A stretch of 64,000 nt of DNA, taken from Pomphorhynchus laevis. Lineage: Eukaryota; Acanthocephala; Palaeacanthocephala; Echinorhynchida; Pomphorhynchidae. Position 1 is the stretch's first letter. Each line of letters starts with the position of its first letter. The notes under the pieces were generated by a model, which saw only the letters and a list, made by a program, of their open reading frames with translations, did no database searches and was not told where the DNA came from. Of this stretch, positions 11,240 through 22,180 are shown one piece after another. The position numbers were made by a program, and so were the translations under genes. The stretch covers positions 1 through 64,000 of the forward strand of contig WNNJ02002634.1 of assembly GCA_012934845.2 (NCBI GenBank), written 5' to 3'.

Positions 11240-12375
11240 TTTACTAGCAGCAAAATACATATCTCGTTGGGGTAAAGTGGTTGGATGCTTTTGATGTTGG
11301 CGTCGAATATTTATGGCAGTTTTTCAAGGATGCTCTGTACCACCTCCTTAATCGTTTCTCACCTCTTCAGAGTAAACTGCTTGACATCGATCTCACCGCC
11401 TTGGTTTAATAGAGACATAAAACATGCTTTAAAGATTAGACGTAAGGCCTTTAATGACTATCGTAAAGACAGAGCTTATTTCAGCACTTATAAGAAATGG
11501 CGAAACCTCGTTACGTCCATAATGCGAACTGGTAGGCGATCTTTCGAAAACCAGCTAAGTATAAGCTGTCACCGTGATCCTCACTCTTTCTTGAGGTATG
11601 TGACTGCTAAGCATACGCGCTGTAAACCTATAAATTGCATACATCGTGACGATGGGAAATTCATAACTGATTCTTTGAAGATATCAAATATGTTTGGAAA
11701 TCGTTTCCATTCTTTGAATCTTGACCATAAGGATGTGACAATGGGTGATCCGTGTACATTTAAATCGCCCAGAGATGACACCAGAGACCTCTTCCGATGT
11801 GATGATGTTCTCCAAGAGCTTCGGAAACTTAAATGCAAAGCAGGTGCGGGTCCAGATGGCTTACCGCCAGTATATCTGCGCAACATCGCTGACATAATAT
11901 ATCATCCGCTTTACAATATTTTATCTGCGTCTGTTGCTTTTGGCGTTGTTCCTTCTGATTAGCAGAATTCCATCATCTGTCCTATTTATAAGAAAGGGGA
12001 TAGTTTGTCCATTGACAATTATAGGCCTATTAGTCTCACTTGCGTGTGTTGTCATGTGCTAGATAGATTGATTAAGCGACGGATAATAGAATTTCTAGAT
12101 AGATTTCAAATTTTGAACCCAGCACAGCATGGCTTCCGAAAAGGTTATTCCACGACTACTAATCTTGTACATGCACGTGAAAATTGGTATCACTATTATA
12201 ATCAAGGTATACCAGTTGATGTCATTTTCTTTGATTTCTCAAAAGCGTTCGACTCAGTTAATCACCCACGTCTTATTGAGAAGTTGAAGCACATTCATCT
12301 TGATAAGAGGATCATAAACTGGATTTGTGTATTCCTTTCCAACCGACAAAGTGTCGTATGAGTAAGTGAGTCGCT
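11240..12375 (+). mobile_element. CR1-like LINE, truncated RT copy
   Basis: Begins abruptly in the ORF2 linker and runs through RT fingers and palm: KCKAGAGPDGLPPVYLRN, DNYRPISLTCVCCHVLDRL, QHGFRKGYSTTTNL, VIFFDFSKAFDSVNHPRLIEKL, WICVFLSNRQSVV. It stops before the YADD box. Broken by at least one in-frame stop (SD* before QNS, near 11960). It joins the ORF1 of the next copy at the hairpin at 12395-12431. Diverged slightly from the copy at 13.9-15 kb. Confidence 0.85.
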
Positions 12376-12390
12376 GTCGAGTCCGGTTCC

Positions 12391-13224
12391 ATGTTTATTA
12401 CTACCAGTCCATCACAGTCTGGTAGTAATAACAACCGATTGGATAATGACGAACCGAACGTATCTGCTGTCCGCTCAGAAATGGCTCACAACTCGCAACC
12501 GCAAATATCGCGACGACGATCTTCAGTAATAACCGCCCAACCTCAACATGAATCCATAAAATCCTCAATAATGACGCCAGGTAACATTCAACATAAAGTA
12601 GGCATGGCTAGTTCTGTACTTCTTAGATGTGTTTCAGAAGCAAATGTGATTAACTCTCAAGACACTCCTTCACCCTATAGCATGGCATCTGCATATGACT
12701 CTCGTCAGGTACCTCGAAGAAGGGAAGACTTTCATAACCGTAAACAGTGTGTAATTATTGCAAACGTAAAAGAATCTGTCGCTATAAATAGTCAGGCACG
12801 ATTAGATGACGACTTGGGTCATTTTTAATCCATTCTCTCGGTGGTATTGCATGAATGTCAAGACGAAGTTGTTAATAGCATGAAAATAAAGGCCGCTTTT
12901 CGTCTCGGTAAGATAAGTAATAAGTTAAGACCCAGACTGCTCAAAGTGGTGTTCAACTCTGCTGAAATTATTCACATAATCTTTAACGGCGCACATCGTT
13001 TGAAAGGGTCGAATATACGTCTGCTACGCGATCTGAGCATAGATGATCGATTACGTTTGAAAGAGGCTAAATCAGAGTTAGCATGTCGATTAGAGTTGGG
13101 TGAAAAAAATTTGACAATACAAAATTTTCGAGTTGTGCGAAGGCGTCTACATATTCATTGGAATGGACTGTCAGATGTGCTCAATCCTGCAAATCTTCTT
13201 ACCACTTTGGCGCCCTCCGCCTAA
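12391..13224 (+). mobile_element. CR1-like LINE ORF1 (two open segments)
   Basis: Two open segments, 12391-12828 and 12841-13224, separated by a stop, encode one ORF1-type protein. First a Ser/Asn/Gln-rich N-terminus, then QCVIIANVKES (an RRM-like strand of LINE ORF1 proteins), then RLGKISNKLRPRLLKVVF, LLRDLSIDDRLRLKEAKSEL, LTIQNFRVVRRRLHIHW. This is the usual order for CR1/Perere-type ORF1p, an RNA-binding chaperone in the RNP. Its last codons overlap the start of ORF2. The apparent start at 12391 lies at a rearrangement junction, so the native start is probably lost. Confidence 0.75.
12395..12431. repeat. Fold-back hairpin at LINE-LINE junction
   Basis: Arms 12395-12407 (ttattactaccag) and 12419-12431 are exact complements with an 11-nt loop, sitting at the join between the truncated upstream RT and the downstream ORF1. 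Confidence 0.75.
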
Positions 13225-15910
13225 GACGTGAAATATTCACTGTTTCACCTTGCCTCAATGTCGATCGGTGTATTTGTGAATTTCGAAAATCTCCTCGCGA
13301 TTCTTCCTTCAAGTTGAGCACAAATAATGGTGGTTTAAAAATCATTTACTCGAATATTCATAGTCTACTTAATAAGTTAGATGAAATTAAATGTCTCTTT
13401 CAAGATATCGTACCAGATGTAGTTATTTTCACAGAATCTTGGCTTAGCTCGTCAATAGCAGACGTAGATATATTCATTGAGGTATACAGCATAAGTAGAA
13501 GTGATAGAGCAGGCAAGATTGATATATTTGTTGTACTCGGTGATTTCAACATGTCATCTGTCAATTGGGTTAATTACACTTCCAATGACTCGGATGTCGA
13601 GAGTTTGAAGCTACTTGGCTTAATAAACAGATTGGCTCTTAAGCAACATGTCAGTCAGAGTACAAGATTTTCACAGGATTCACATTCACTTTTGGATTTA
13701 TGCCTTACTGTATCATATGACATTCCCGATAGATTAAGCGATCTAGACCCAATAGGTCATTCAGATTATATGGTCATTTCGATTGGTATGAGCGATGTCT
13801 ACTCACATGGCGTAAATCTGACGTCGTCTGTAAACCCATTTAGAACTGGCTTTGCTCTAGTAAATAAATATCTCGTTGGGGTAAAATGGTTGGATGCTTT
13901 TGATGTTGGCGTCGAATATTCATGGCAGTTTTTCAGGGATACTCTGTACCACCTCCTTAATCGTTTCTCACCTCTTCAGAGTAAAAACTGTTTGACATCG
14001 ATCTCACCGCATTGGTTTAATACCGACATGAAACATGCTTTAAAGATGATACGTAAGGCCTTTAATAACTATCGTAAAGACAGAGCTAATTTCAGCACTT
14101 ATAAGAAATGGCGAAACCTCGGTACGTCCATGAAGCGAACTGGTAGGCGATCTTTCGAAAAACAGCCAAGTATAAACTGTCACCGTGATCCCCGCTCTTT
14201 CTTTAGGTATGTGACTACTAAGCATACGTGCTGTAAACCTATAAATTGCATACAGCGTGACGATGGGAAATTCATAACTGATTCTTTGTAGATATCAAGG
14301 ATGATATCCTTTTGACCATAAGGATGTGACAATGGGTGATCCGTGTACATTTGAATCGCCCGGTGATGACACCAGAGACCTCTCCCGATGTGATGATGTT
14401 CTCCGATAGCTTCGGAAACTTAAATGCAAAGCAGGTCCGGGTCCAGATGGCCCGCCCGTATATTTGCGCAACATAGCTGACATAATATGTCATCCGCTTT
14501 ACAATATTTTCTCTGCATCTGTTGCTTTTGGCTTTGTTCCTTCTGATTGGCAGAATTCTATCATCTGTCCTATTTATAAGAAAGGGGATATTTCGTCCAT
14601 TGACAATTATAGGCATATTAGTCTCACTTGTGTATGTTGTCGTGCGCTAGAGAGATTAATTAAGCGACGAATAATAGAATTTCTCGATAGATTTCAAATT
14701 TTGAGCCCAGTACAGCATGGCTTCCGAAAAGGTTATTCCACGACTACTAATCTTGTACATGCACGTGAAAATTGGTATCACTATTGTGATCAAGGTATAC
14801 CAGTTTATGTCATTTTCTTTGATTTCTCAAAAGCGTTCGAATCAGTTAATCCCACGCGTCTTATTGAGAAGTTGGAGTACATTCATCTTCATAAGAGGAT
14901 CATAAACTGGATTCGTGTATTCCTTTCCAACTGATAAAGTGTCGTACGAGTAAGTGAGTCGCTGTCGAGTCCATTTCCAGTGTTGTTAGGTGTTCCACAG
15001 GGAAGTGTATTGGGTCCCATCTTATTCAGTCTTTATATCAACGATTTGATACCAAATATCAGTTCATTCAGTTTATTATATGCAGATGATCTTAAAGTTT
15101 GGCGACCTATTATTTCCGATATTGACAAACAGCATTTACAAAATGCTGTTTGTCAAACAGCATTTACAAAATGCTGTTTGTCAAACAGCATTTTACAAAA
15201 TGCTGTTTTGGGAGTTTGGGTTTGTGCTGACTTATCCACTCGAAAGTATTCAGACTACGTGTGTTGCATCACAAAACGCTTAATAGGACATACTCGTCGA
15301 GCTCTGATAGGCATAGATTCGTTATGTTACCATACCTTAGCAAATGCGTTTTTCTTGATCCATATCTTATACGCATCGCCAGCTTGTTATCCCGAAACTA
15401 CTTATGAGCGTCGTGCATTGGAGAAAGTGTTCAGATCAACAACTAAATTAGTCTCAGGGCTGCATATTTATGGCTACGCGAAACGCCTCCAGATATTAAA
15501 TATGCCTTGTCTGCGATATATCCGTGACAAGCGAGATCTCTCTCTTGTTTGGAAAATTCTGCATACTAAAGATCATCCACTGTCACATCTACTGCAACTG
15601 AGAGGTCAACCTTCTCTTCGCGGACACCCCCTGATGCTGAAAACACAAAGGTACATGCATGCAGTTTCCTGCTTTGCCAAACGAGTCGTACGATCTTGGA
15701 ATTCGCTTTCAGAGTGCGACCGTTTTGTCGTCTACTGCTTTAAGTTTTTGCGCCCTACTGGATGATGACCCTTCCTTCTCAAGAAAACTGTGGGATTTTC
15801 AGTAGTTCATCTGATGAGGGAGAGACAAATCGACTCTTATTCTTTTTATTTCTTGTGAAGCAACTTGTAAAGAGCCTCGGCTCAATTTGTTGTCAATTAA
15901 TAATAATTCG
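13158..15910 (+). mobile_element. CR1-like LINE ORF2 and 3' end, with internal deletions
   Basis: Endonuclease frame 13158-14291 (missing its middle; LGDFNMSSVNW present), then a frame break, then RT 14464-14934 (NYRHISLTCVCC, QHGFRKGYSTTTNL, VIFFDFSKAFESVN). From 14980 comes LLGVPQGSVLGPILFSLYINDL, the catalytic LLYADDLKVW, and the C-terminal domain (LSLVWKILHTKDH, RGHPLMLKTQRY, FAKRVVRSWNSL) ending at 15765. Between YADD and the C-terminal part about 100 codons are missing, replaced by the triple hairpin at 15124-15210. A 3' UTR follows to about 15.9 kb. Several stops and frameshifts; not autonomous as it stands. Confidence 0.85.
15124..15210. repeat. Triple tandem hairpin inside LINE ORF2
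   Basis: Three back-to-back copies of a palindromic unit. The first has arms 15124-15137 (gacaaacagcattt) and 15141-15154 with a 3-nt loop. The whole is in frame with the surrounding reading frame. It occupies the site of an internal deletion of the RT. Confidence 0.9.
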
Positions 15911-17036
15911 AAAATTCGCATTAGGATTTCTTACAATTAGGAGAGAGTGAAAAAGATTATTAAAATTCTATTTTTCAAGTGAATAATTAATCTAAATAAT
16001 TAATCGTTTTAATCATAAAACGATTAATAAGCTATTTTTAAGCTTAAAAGGGCTAACATCACATAAATATTGCAAATATATTTGTAAATAAACGTCTTTT
16101 TTATATTCCTAACGTTGTGCCGTTTCGTCATTGTTTAGACTCATCAGTACCTGATACCTCCACTGCTAGATTTAGAAAGGACCGGTATTTTTACCGGTCC
16201 TCTCTGCAGTATCGTATTTTTATATTTGGATAAATCTTTAACTAACTTTATGGCTTACTAATATTTATGAAACGACAAGAATAGAATTATCTTATAATTA
16301 AGATAATAATTATACATTAAATTTATAATTTAAGATAAAATTTTCGATAAGGAAATCAAAAAACACATTACATTATTTAATTTAAAAATTAAATTATTTA
16401 TAAATATCATTTTTGATTAAATAAATATTGTAATTACATAATTTCAATATTTAATTTTTTCATTTTTTAGAATTAAGAAAACATTCACTTAAAATTATTA
16501 TTTAAAATTTGCACAACCGTGAAGATTTCCGTATTTTTAAAAACACGACAATATTACATGATAGTAAACGTTTTAAATTTTATGCTACTTTAGTATATTA
16601 CAGCATAAAGCATCTAAATCAGCATAATGCTAACTCATGAACTAGAAATTATTGGATACTCCAGACAGATAAAGATTCTTTCTGTAGGTTTCGGTAATTA
16701 TTCTCAAGTGAATAATTAATTTATCGTTTTAATCATAATGAGCATTGCATACTGATCAGCATTAAGTGACCACTCTAAGGGTAAACCCATGCCTACAATT
16801 TGTGTTTTTGTCTTTATTCCTGATTCTTTTAAGTCGTTTACGGCCAATCTGCTGGTTTGTTTTACGTTCCTAATAATGATCCATTAAACATTAACTTTGA
16901 ATTTTGGAGCAGGATTAATAAATATTAATTTTTATATTATAAATTGATTGTTCACTGATTGCTGGTAGTTTCGTTTTCACTATCAAAATTGATCATACTT
17001 ATAAATTTATCGTTCACTCATTAGAATTGCTTACAA
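15911..17036. other. AT-rich intergenic stretch with MITE ends
   Basis: No gene recognised. 15935-15975 repeats the gagagtgaaaaagattatta MITE end. 16179-16200 is a small hairpin (ggaccggta / taccggtcc). 16745-16870 resembles the interior of the 6.5-kb MITE (catgcctacaattt, then a ctgctggttt segment). Confidence 0.5.
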
Positions 17037-17315
17037 ATAGGAAAGATTGAAAAAGATTATTAAAATTTTAATTTTTGATAGCGGCTGTTATCATCATGAA
17101 CAAAATTGTATTATTTTTTTATTTATAAATTTACAGGAACGAAGAAACTAGATTTAATCCAAAAATTACAATATTTCGATAGCTCCTGGTATCATCTTCA
17201 GAAAAATTACAAACATTTTATCAATAAAAACGTAATTCAATTTTGTTCATGATGATAACAGCCGTTATCAAAAATTAGAATTTTAATAATCTTTTTCACT
17301 CTTTCCTATCTGTAA
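17037..17315. mobile_element. MITE with ~75-bp inverted ends
   Basis: 17037-17109 (gaaaaagattattaaaattt ... ggctgttatcatcatgaaca) returns inverted at 17240-17315. Inside, 17160-17200 carries an atttcgatagctcctggtat segment whose inverted relative lies near 63925-63975. Confidence 0.7.
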
Positions 17316-18317
17316 ATAATCTTAATCAGTAAACAATCAATTTATAAAATGAACAGAAGTTAAATTACAAATTAAATCTTAGAAAATAAATGAATACCAT
17401 AATTAAAGTATAAATATTAAATGTAAATTTGAAAGCAGATTATTTACAAAATATTTCAAAAATACTGTACATTATATTATCCTTTATCCGCTGTTCAGAG
17501 TCTGCATAGAGTCTGCCGCACAGCGGACGAAAGAGATTCAGTATTACCAAATTAGATATCCAGTAGTAGTTGATTAGTTAAGCAGATTTTCTCGTTTAAC
17601 AATTAATTTTGTTGTCCAGCAAAGCGTACGGATAAATCACAACCTTAATTTATAATTTTAAAATTAATAGTTGTTTTCAAAGTGTATTTTGCTATCGGGT
17701 TGATTAACAAACGAATTACAGTACTAAGCACTAATGCCATATCAATTTTACCTCGGCTTGTGCAATCGCTGTACTTAATGAAATATCCACACATGCGAGG
17801 GTTCGTCAACATTTGAATTCATGTCACTCGAACACATTGGTATTTAAAATGTTCATATTTTTAATTACATTTTAAATCAGTAAAAGATAAAACTAGGTTT
17901 ATATTCAATCAAGGTTTAGACAACACATACATAATATTGAGCGTAATAGTCAAACTATATTCCATAAACGTATGAGATGAATAAGACATGATATTAAGGA
18001 AGATTTTTCATCAGCCGATCTGTAACAATTGGAAACTCACATCAAACTGTCACCGTCTTTTCGTATTAGATAATAATCTTGTCTTATGCCAACTTAAATG
18101 TCTAAATCATAGCTTTTTATTTTTATATATATCACGTTATTTATCTTCGTTTGGATACGTTCTTTATTAATTGCCGCGATTATGGATCAAATTACCCAGT
18201 ACACTTATTTTATCCTCGTCATTCTGTATCTTAATCATATAAGCATATGATATTAGTGAAGATATTTTTATTAACCCATTTACGCCTCTCGGCTATGGGA
18301 AAAACAAGCAATTATAA
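17316..18317. other. Intergenic stretch, nothing recognised
   Basis: No coding region, RNA gene or clear repeat. A moderately GC-richer patch at 17480-17540 reads rtctgc..rcagcgga but matches nothing I know. Confidence 0.4.
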
Positions 18318-18410
18318 AGTTCATATTGTAAAGTTCAATTGTAGAATTTAATTATAGAGTTCAATCGTATAGTTCAACTGTAGAATTCAGTTGTAGAGTG
18401 CAGTTCATAT
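18318..18410. repeat. 13-bp minisatellite
   Basis: Six to seven imperfect tandem copies of agttcaattgtag and variants (aatttaattatag, agttcaactgtag, aattcagttgtag). More degraded gttca-type copies trail to about 18560. Confidence 0.7.
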
Positions 18411-19068
18411 AGTAGATATTCCTATTGCAGCGTTCATCTTCTAAAGTTCAATTGTAGAGTTACGGTTGTTGAGAATTCATTGACAAGTCGTGGAGTTCAT
18501 CTTAAAAAATCATTGAAAAGTCTTGGAGTTCGTGTTTAGAAGTCATGAAGTTCCTTGCATAGAGTTCGTTTCATAAGGTAACAAAGAGACGATACTAGGG
18601 ATGTGATAGCCTATCAATGTCAAGTAAACTAATAATGGAGAGATGATGACAAATGAACACACGGAGTATTAAAGAATAATTATGATGACAGAACTTACAG
18701 CGATAAGTTTAAGAACGTTTATGAACAGGTATGCTACTTTGTAACACTTATCGTGGTATTGATGAAGAGATACTCTCCAAACAAGTGGACGTTATGGCGA
18801 AAATAGTTGTTTCCATTTTGGCTGTTCGAATGTAGGGGTGCCGTATATCTCAAGATTGAGTAAGGCTCGTTTGATTTTGAGAGAGTCGAGATGTTTGCGA
18901 AGCGCTAGTATGACCGGTAAACGCAATAGTTGACTTAGAAAAAGGACACAAGGAGGGACATTGGATAGAGCAGAGACCATCGAGAATTATGATTTTGGTA
19001 ATCATAATGGGACATTATGATTACCTGGGACACACAATGGTGTGCTCGTAAATAAATCACTATGTTTT
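18411..19068. other. Unclassified repeat-like sequence
   Basis: Degraded gttca repeats to about 18560, then ordinary-composition DNA. The minus strand at 18790-18980 is open for about 60 codons (LRKHLDSLKIKRALLNLEIYG) and lies just downstream of the Penelope-type terminal repeat on the same strand, so it may be a Penelope N-terminal remnant. I cannot confirm this. Confidence 0.3.
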
Positions 19069-19205
19069 CCTCGTGAAGAGGCATAAACACCAGGCAGCAT
19101 TCTATATATCCTCATCAGATCAAGAAATAGAACCGAATTATTCTCGCAATATTCAAAGTCGCTACGTATGCCCAGTCGTCCGATGTGTGACGACAAACTT
19201 CAACA

Positions 19206-19247
19206 ACGGTATACGCGTTTCGCTCTAACGGAGCTCATCAGTACCGT
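19206..19247 (-). ncRNA. Hammerhead ribozyme (Penelope-type, minimal)
   Basis: Minus strand 5' to 3': ACGGTA (stem I strand), the core CTGATGA, stem II GCTC-CGTTA-GAGC, the core GAAA, CGCG, then TA, then TACCGT, which is exactly complementary to ACGGTA. All invariant core bases of the hammerhead are present, with stem II a perfect 4 bp and stem I 6 bp. Stem III is the self-complementary CGCG with no loop, so it would pair best between two molecules, as known for Penelope and schistosome-satellite hammerheads. Predicted cleavage follows the GUA triplet. It lies in the left arm of an inverted terminal-repeat pair. Confidence 0.8.
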
Positions 19248-19298
19248 GACTTTAATAATCATCCATATACACCTTAACACACGCTTAAACAATGTTTA

Positions 19299-19330
19299 AA
19301 GCTCGAAAAACAGAACTGTTTTTCGAGCTT
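19299..19330. repeat. 15-bp fold-back hairpin at end of pLTR arm
   Basis: Arms 19299-19313 (aagctcgaaaaacag) and 19316-19330 are exact complements with a 2-nt loop, located where the left terminal-repeat arm ends. Confidence 0.8.
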
Positions 19331-20139
19331 CGAGCTTTTTCTTGTCTTTAAACAAGGCAGGTGTAACAACAAATTATATTTTATATATTTGTACACTTAA
19401 AAGTGTCCCTGTAAAACAGCATTTCTATTAAAAGGAATTTAGTGCCTGATGCATGCTTAAACCGCAATACGCACTTCCATGCACAGAGCTTATGCTAAAT
19501 TTCCTCTGATGATTCAGATTAAGGGTAGTTCTGTTTTTCGAGCTTTAAACATTGTTTAAGCGTGTGTTAAGGTGTCTATGGATGATTATTAAAGTATCGA
19601 CTTTGAATATTGCGAGAATAATTCGGTTCTATTTCTTGATCTGCTGAGGATGTATAGAATGCTGTCTGGTGTTTATGCCTCTTCACGAGGAATATATATA
19701 TATCATTATTTAACCATCCTTTGGGATTCCTTGTATGGAATGCAGCCATGTAATTTTAATTTTAGAATTGCTTAACCTATTTTTAGCCTAAAGAATTAAA
19801 GAGATAAAATACACAATTGAATAAAGGAGCAAATCCCAAAACGTCAATTAAAATCTGCGTTATTGTTTATTACTTTGGTTTCGCAATTCTTAAATTAAAA
19901 TTATATATAGTGTATTTCAAAAAAGCTAAGAGCATATTAAAAATCAAAAATCAATTAACGTTTCAAATGTGTTTTTCAAATTGTGTATTTTAGCTGTTGA
20001 ATTCTTTTCTTAACAAAAATTTAACACTTTAAATACACTATTTAAAAAAGAAACTTCGAAAACTTAATTGATGTTTCATCTGCTCTGAGCTAGTTTTTAA
20101 AAAACGCACAGTATATACATGGTGTTCTATTAAAGAATT

Positions 20140-20290
20140 CGAGCACCATTGCCACATACGTTTTCGTTTTGCTTGCTTTCTGCCACAATTTGGCAGCCCC
20201 GAGCTCGTCAAAGGCTGACTACCATCTCTTCTCCTTTCCAAATTTGACTAATCCGAGATTCGAGCTGTCGAATCTCGGATGTTTGGAATT
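20140..20290 (-). mobile_element. SINE copy, 5'-truncated, minus strand
   Basis: The reverse complement matches 20585-20712, sharing gaaaggagaagag and tggtagtcagcctt. It is truncated just before the promoter-like head, and a hairpin (arms 20251-20263 and 20268-20280, loop gctg) sits at the truncation point. Confidence 0.6.
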
Positions 20291-20405
20291 GGATATCATA
20301 AAGGAAGGATTCTGTAGCTGATTTTCAATGCAAAAGTCACCTGATGTGGCCTAGTAACTATTTGATAGATAAATAAGCATTCATTAAAGGTGACCGGTCC
20401 CGATT
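20285..20405. repeat. Direct repeat of 20727-20840
   Basis: About 120 bp (ggatatcataaaggaaggat ... tagataaataagcat) repeated at 20727-20840. It is probably the tail module of the SINE next to it. Confidence 0.7.
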
Positions 20406-20527
20406 TCAATCGATCTTTAGAATCCCGTACGAAACAATCTATGATAAGCATGCCAGAAAGCATCTTGGACAATGAAGTTTCTGGAGATAATGATGGAAGC
20501 TTCATCTGCTGTGTGAAATTTGATAAT

Positions 20528-20870
20528 CCTGGATTCGTAACCTAGCAGTCAAGAGCGCAAGCCAAGTACAGAGAGCGACAGTTTGAATCTTGGATGTGTC
20601 AAATTTCGAAAGGAGAAGAGTTGGTAGTCAGCCTTCTTACGAGCCCGGGGCTACCAATATGTGACAGAAAGTGGGAGAAACGAAAACGGCTGTGGCATTG
20701 GTGTCGTTAGTAGTCAGGGTGTATGAAATTGGATATCATGAAGGAAGGATTCTGTAGCTGGTTTCAATACGAAAGCCACCTTGTGTGACCTAGCAACTAT
20801 TCAATAGATAAATAAGCATCCATCAAAGGATCACCAGTCCCAAGGATTTATTTTGACGTTTCGACCTCTA
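20528..20870 (+). mobile_element. tRNA-derived SINE
   Basis: The head resembles a tRNA gene: an A-box-like cctagcagtcaagagcgc near 20540, and a B-box-like gtttgaatcttgg near 20582, spaced as in a tRNA. The rest (gaaaggagaagagttggtag ...) is shared with the inverted copy at 20140-20290. The tail contains a Penelope-like tgacgtttcgacc segment. RNA polymerase III transcription is inferred from the boxes only. Confidence 0.55.
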
Positions 20871-20884
20871 GGTCTTATCATCTA
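20855..20884 (-). ncRNA. Degenerate hammerhead relic
   Basis: The minus strand reads TAGATGATAA, then stem GACC-TAGA-GGTC, then GAAACGTC. The stem II and GAAA core are intact, but CTGATGA is corrupted. It sits just downstream of a minus-strand Penelope GIY-YIG domain, as expected for a 3' pLTR. Confidence 0.4.
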
Positions 20885-20961
20885 CAATACAAAAACCAGT
20901 TCAATTAGTCAGTCATTAACAAGCAAAAAATAAATAAAATAAATAATTATGTTATGTCCCT

Positions 20962-21262
20962 TCAATTATAGACGTGTTCCGTATTCAGCCCACTTGGCTC
21001 ATCCGTACATCGCTGTCCAATCCATATTTGCTCATGCCGTCGTCGTAAAGCCGTGTCGTGAACATTGTTCTCTACGATTACGTATTCAAATAAATCTATT
21101 TTCTTGTCATGATCAGAAATACAGTGGTTCACAATCGCGTCTCTTTCTATGTATCATTTGTTTATATTGCTACGACGATTATTTAGTCTAACGTTTATGC
21201 TACATCCTGTCTCGCCTACATACTGCATTTTGCAATCTAAATCTTCCCGCATGTATATCCCA
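20962..21262 (-). mobile_element. Penelope-like GIY-YIG endonuclease domain, fossil
   Basis: The minus-strand translation contains CKMQYVGETGCSINVRLNNR, the GIY-YIG motif region of Penelope-like elements, and further on HEQIWIGQRCTDEPSGLN, the typical C-terminal end of this domain. Only this domain of the polyprotein is present and it is interrupted. The hammerhead relic lies downstream. Confidence 0.7.
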
Positions 21263-21599
21263 TGTAGATTGGCATGTCCCATCCCTTTTAATTTTGTAGT
21301 TCAATCCTTGCACCTACTTTTTATTCTGCTTGAATCAACGACGTTGTTACAACACTTCGATCTGCTTCTCTTTCTAAAAAAGATAAGCAGAGCGAAGTGT
21401 TCTCCTTCTCTAAAAAGCCATCATTCAGGCTTTTTATCCTTTTTGTATCTTTTTAATCTTGACGATCTTAACAACTTGCTTAGTTTCTTTGTAATTCTAA
21501 AATATAATTCCACGTTCTTATGTTCTTTCCCCAATCTCGTTCTTATCGAAATTATCCGGGAGGGGCTAAAGATAGTTCTAGAAGGAAACATATTTTAAT

Positions 21600-21735
21600 T
21601 CAACGGATTCTTACTTGCACAAAGATAGGAACAGCGATGGGTACACCTGTTGCCCCATCCTACGCAATCTTATATATTGCTAATTATGAAGAAAAATTTA
21701 TAAAATGTTCTGTGTTTAATCAATTTGAATGAAAA
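21600..21735 (+). mobile_element. Penelope-like RT fragment, fossil
   Basis: Plus-strand frame KIGTAMGTPVAPSYAILYIA matches the Penelope reverse-transcriptase motif (GTxMGTxxAPSYA). No more than a short stretch is recognisable. Opposite strand to the neighbouring GIY-YIG fragment, so a separate copy. Confidence 0.65.
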
Positions 21736-21739
21736 TTTA

Positions 21740-22180
21740 GATTTAGGTATTTTCGAATTTTTGAATTTAAATTAAAATTTTTACTAAATTAAATTTAACT
21801 TAAAATTGCTACAACTTATCAAAGCGATCTGATATTTGTGTCAGAAATAAAATTAGATTGTATAATGTTGTTGTCAAGATTTTATAAGTTTTGCTTTTGA
21901 AATGTTGTTTCTATTAGATTTTTATTTTTATGTAATAAAAAATTAACATTGATTTTTTCCGCAACTTGAAGCTTCTCCATAAAAATACTTCACATGTGAA
22001 AGAGTGTCAGTAAAATCAATATTTTGCAAACATTCATTTGTAAACAGCAAAAATACGCCTAATGGAAAAGGCCCATGCTAATTTTCAAGGGCGCTATTTT
22101 TTATTTCTTAACTTTAAAAAAGAGAAGTTTGCATCCTAAATTAAAAATTTCGAATAAAATCCTTAAAGTAATTAAAACAC
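21740..22180. other. AT-rich intergenic stretch
   Basis: Nothing recognised apart from a ttaaaaaagagaagtttgca segment at 22110-22130 that recurs near 46315-46335 (aaaaaagggagaagtttgca). Confidence 0.4.

Larger units (their letters stand above)
19069..19690 (-). mobile_element. Penelope-like terminal repeat pair (inverted pLTRs), fossil
   Basis: The left arm (19069 to about 19317) and right arm (about 19520-19690) are inverted copies, sharing cctcgtgaagaggcataaac at the outer ends and cacgcttaaacaatgtttaa inside. About 70-100 bp carrying a hammerhead motif is present in the left arm only. A related copy is at 25740-26030 and a short piece at 28138-28180. Inverted, ribozyme-bearing terminal repeats are known for Penelope-like elements. 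Broken, no complete element here. Confidence 0.6.

Noticed and set aside
15800-15830. ctgatgaggg near the LINE 3' end as a hammerhead core
   Set aside because: No GAAA and no stem II follow within a plausible distance.
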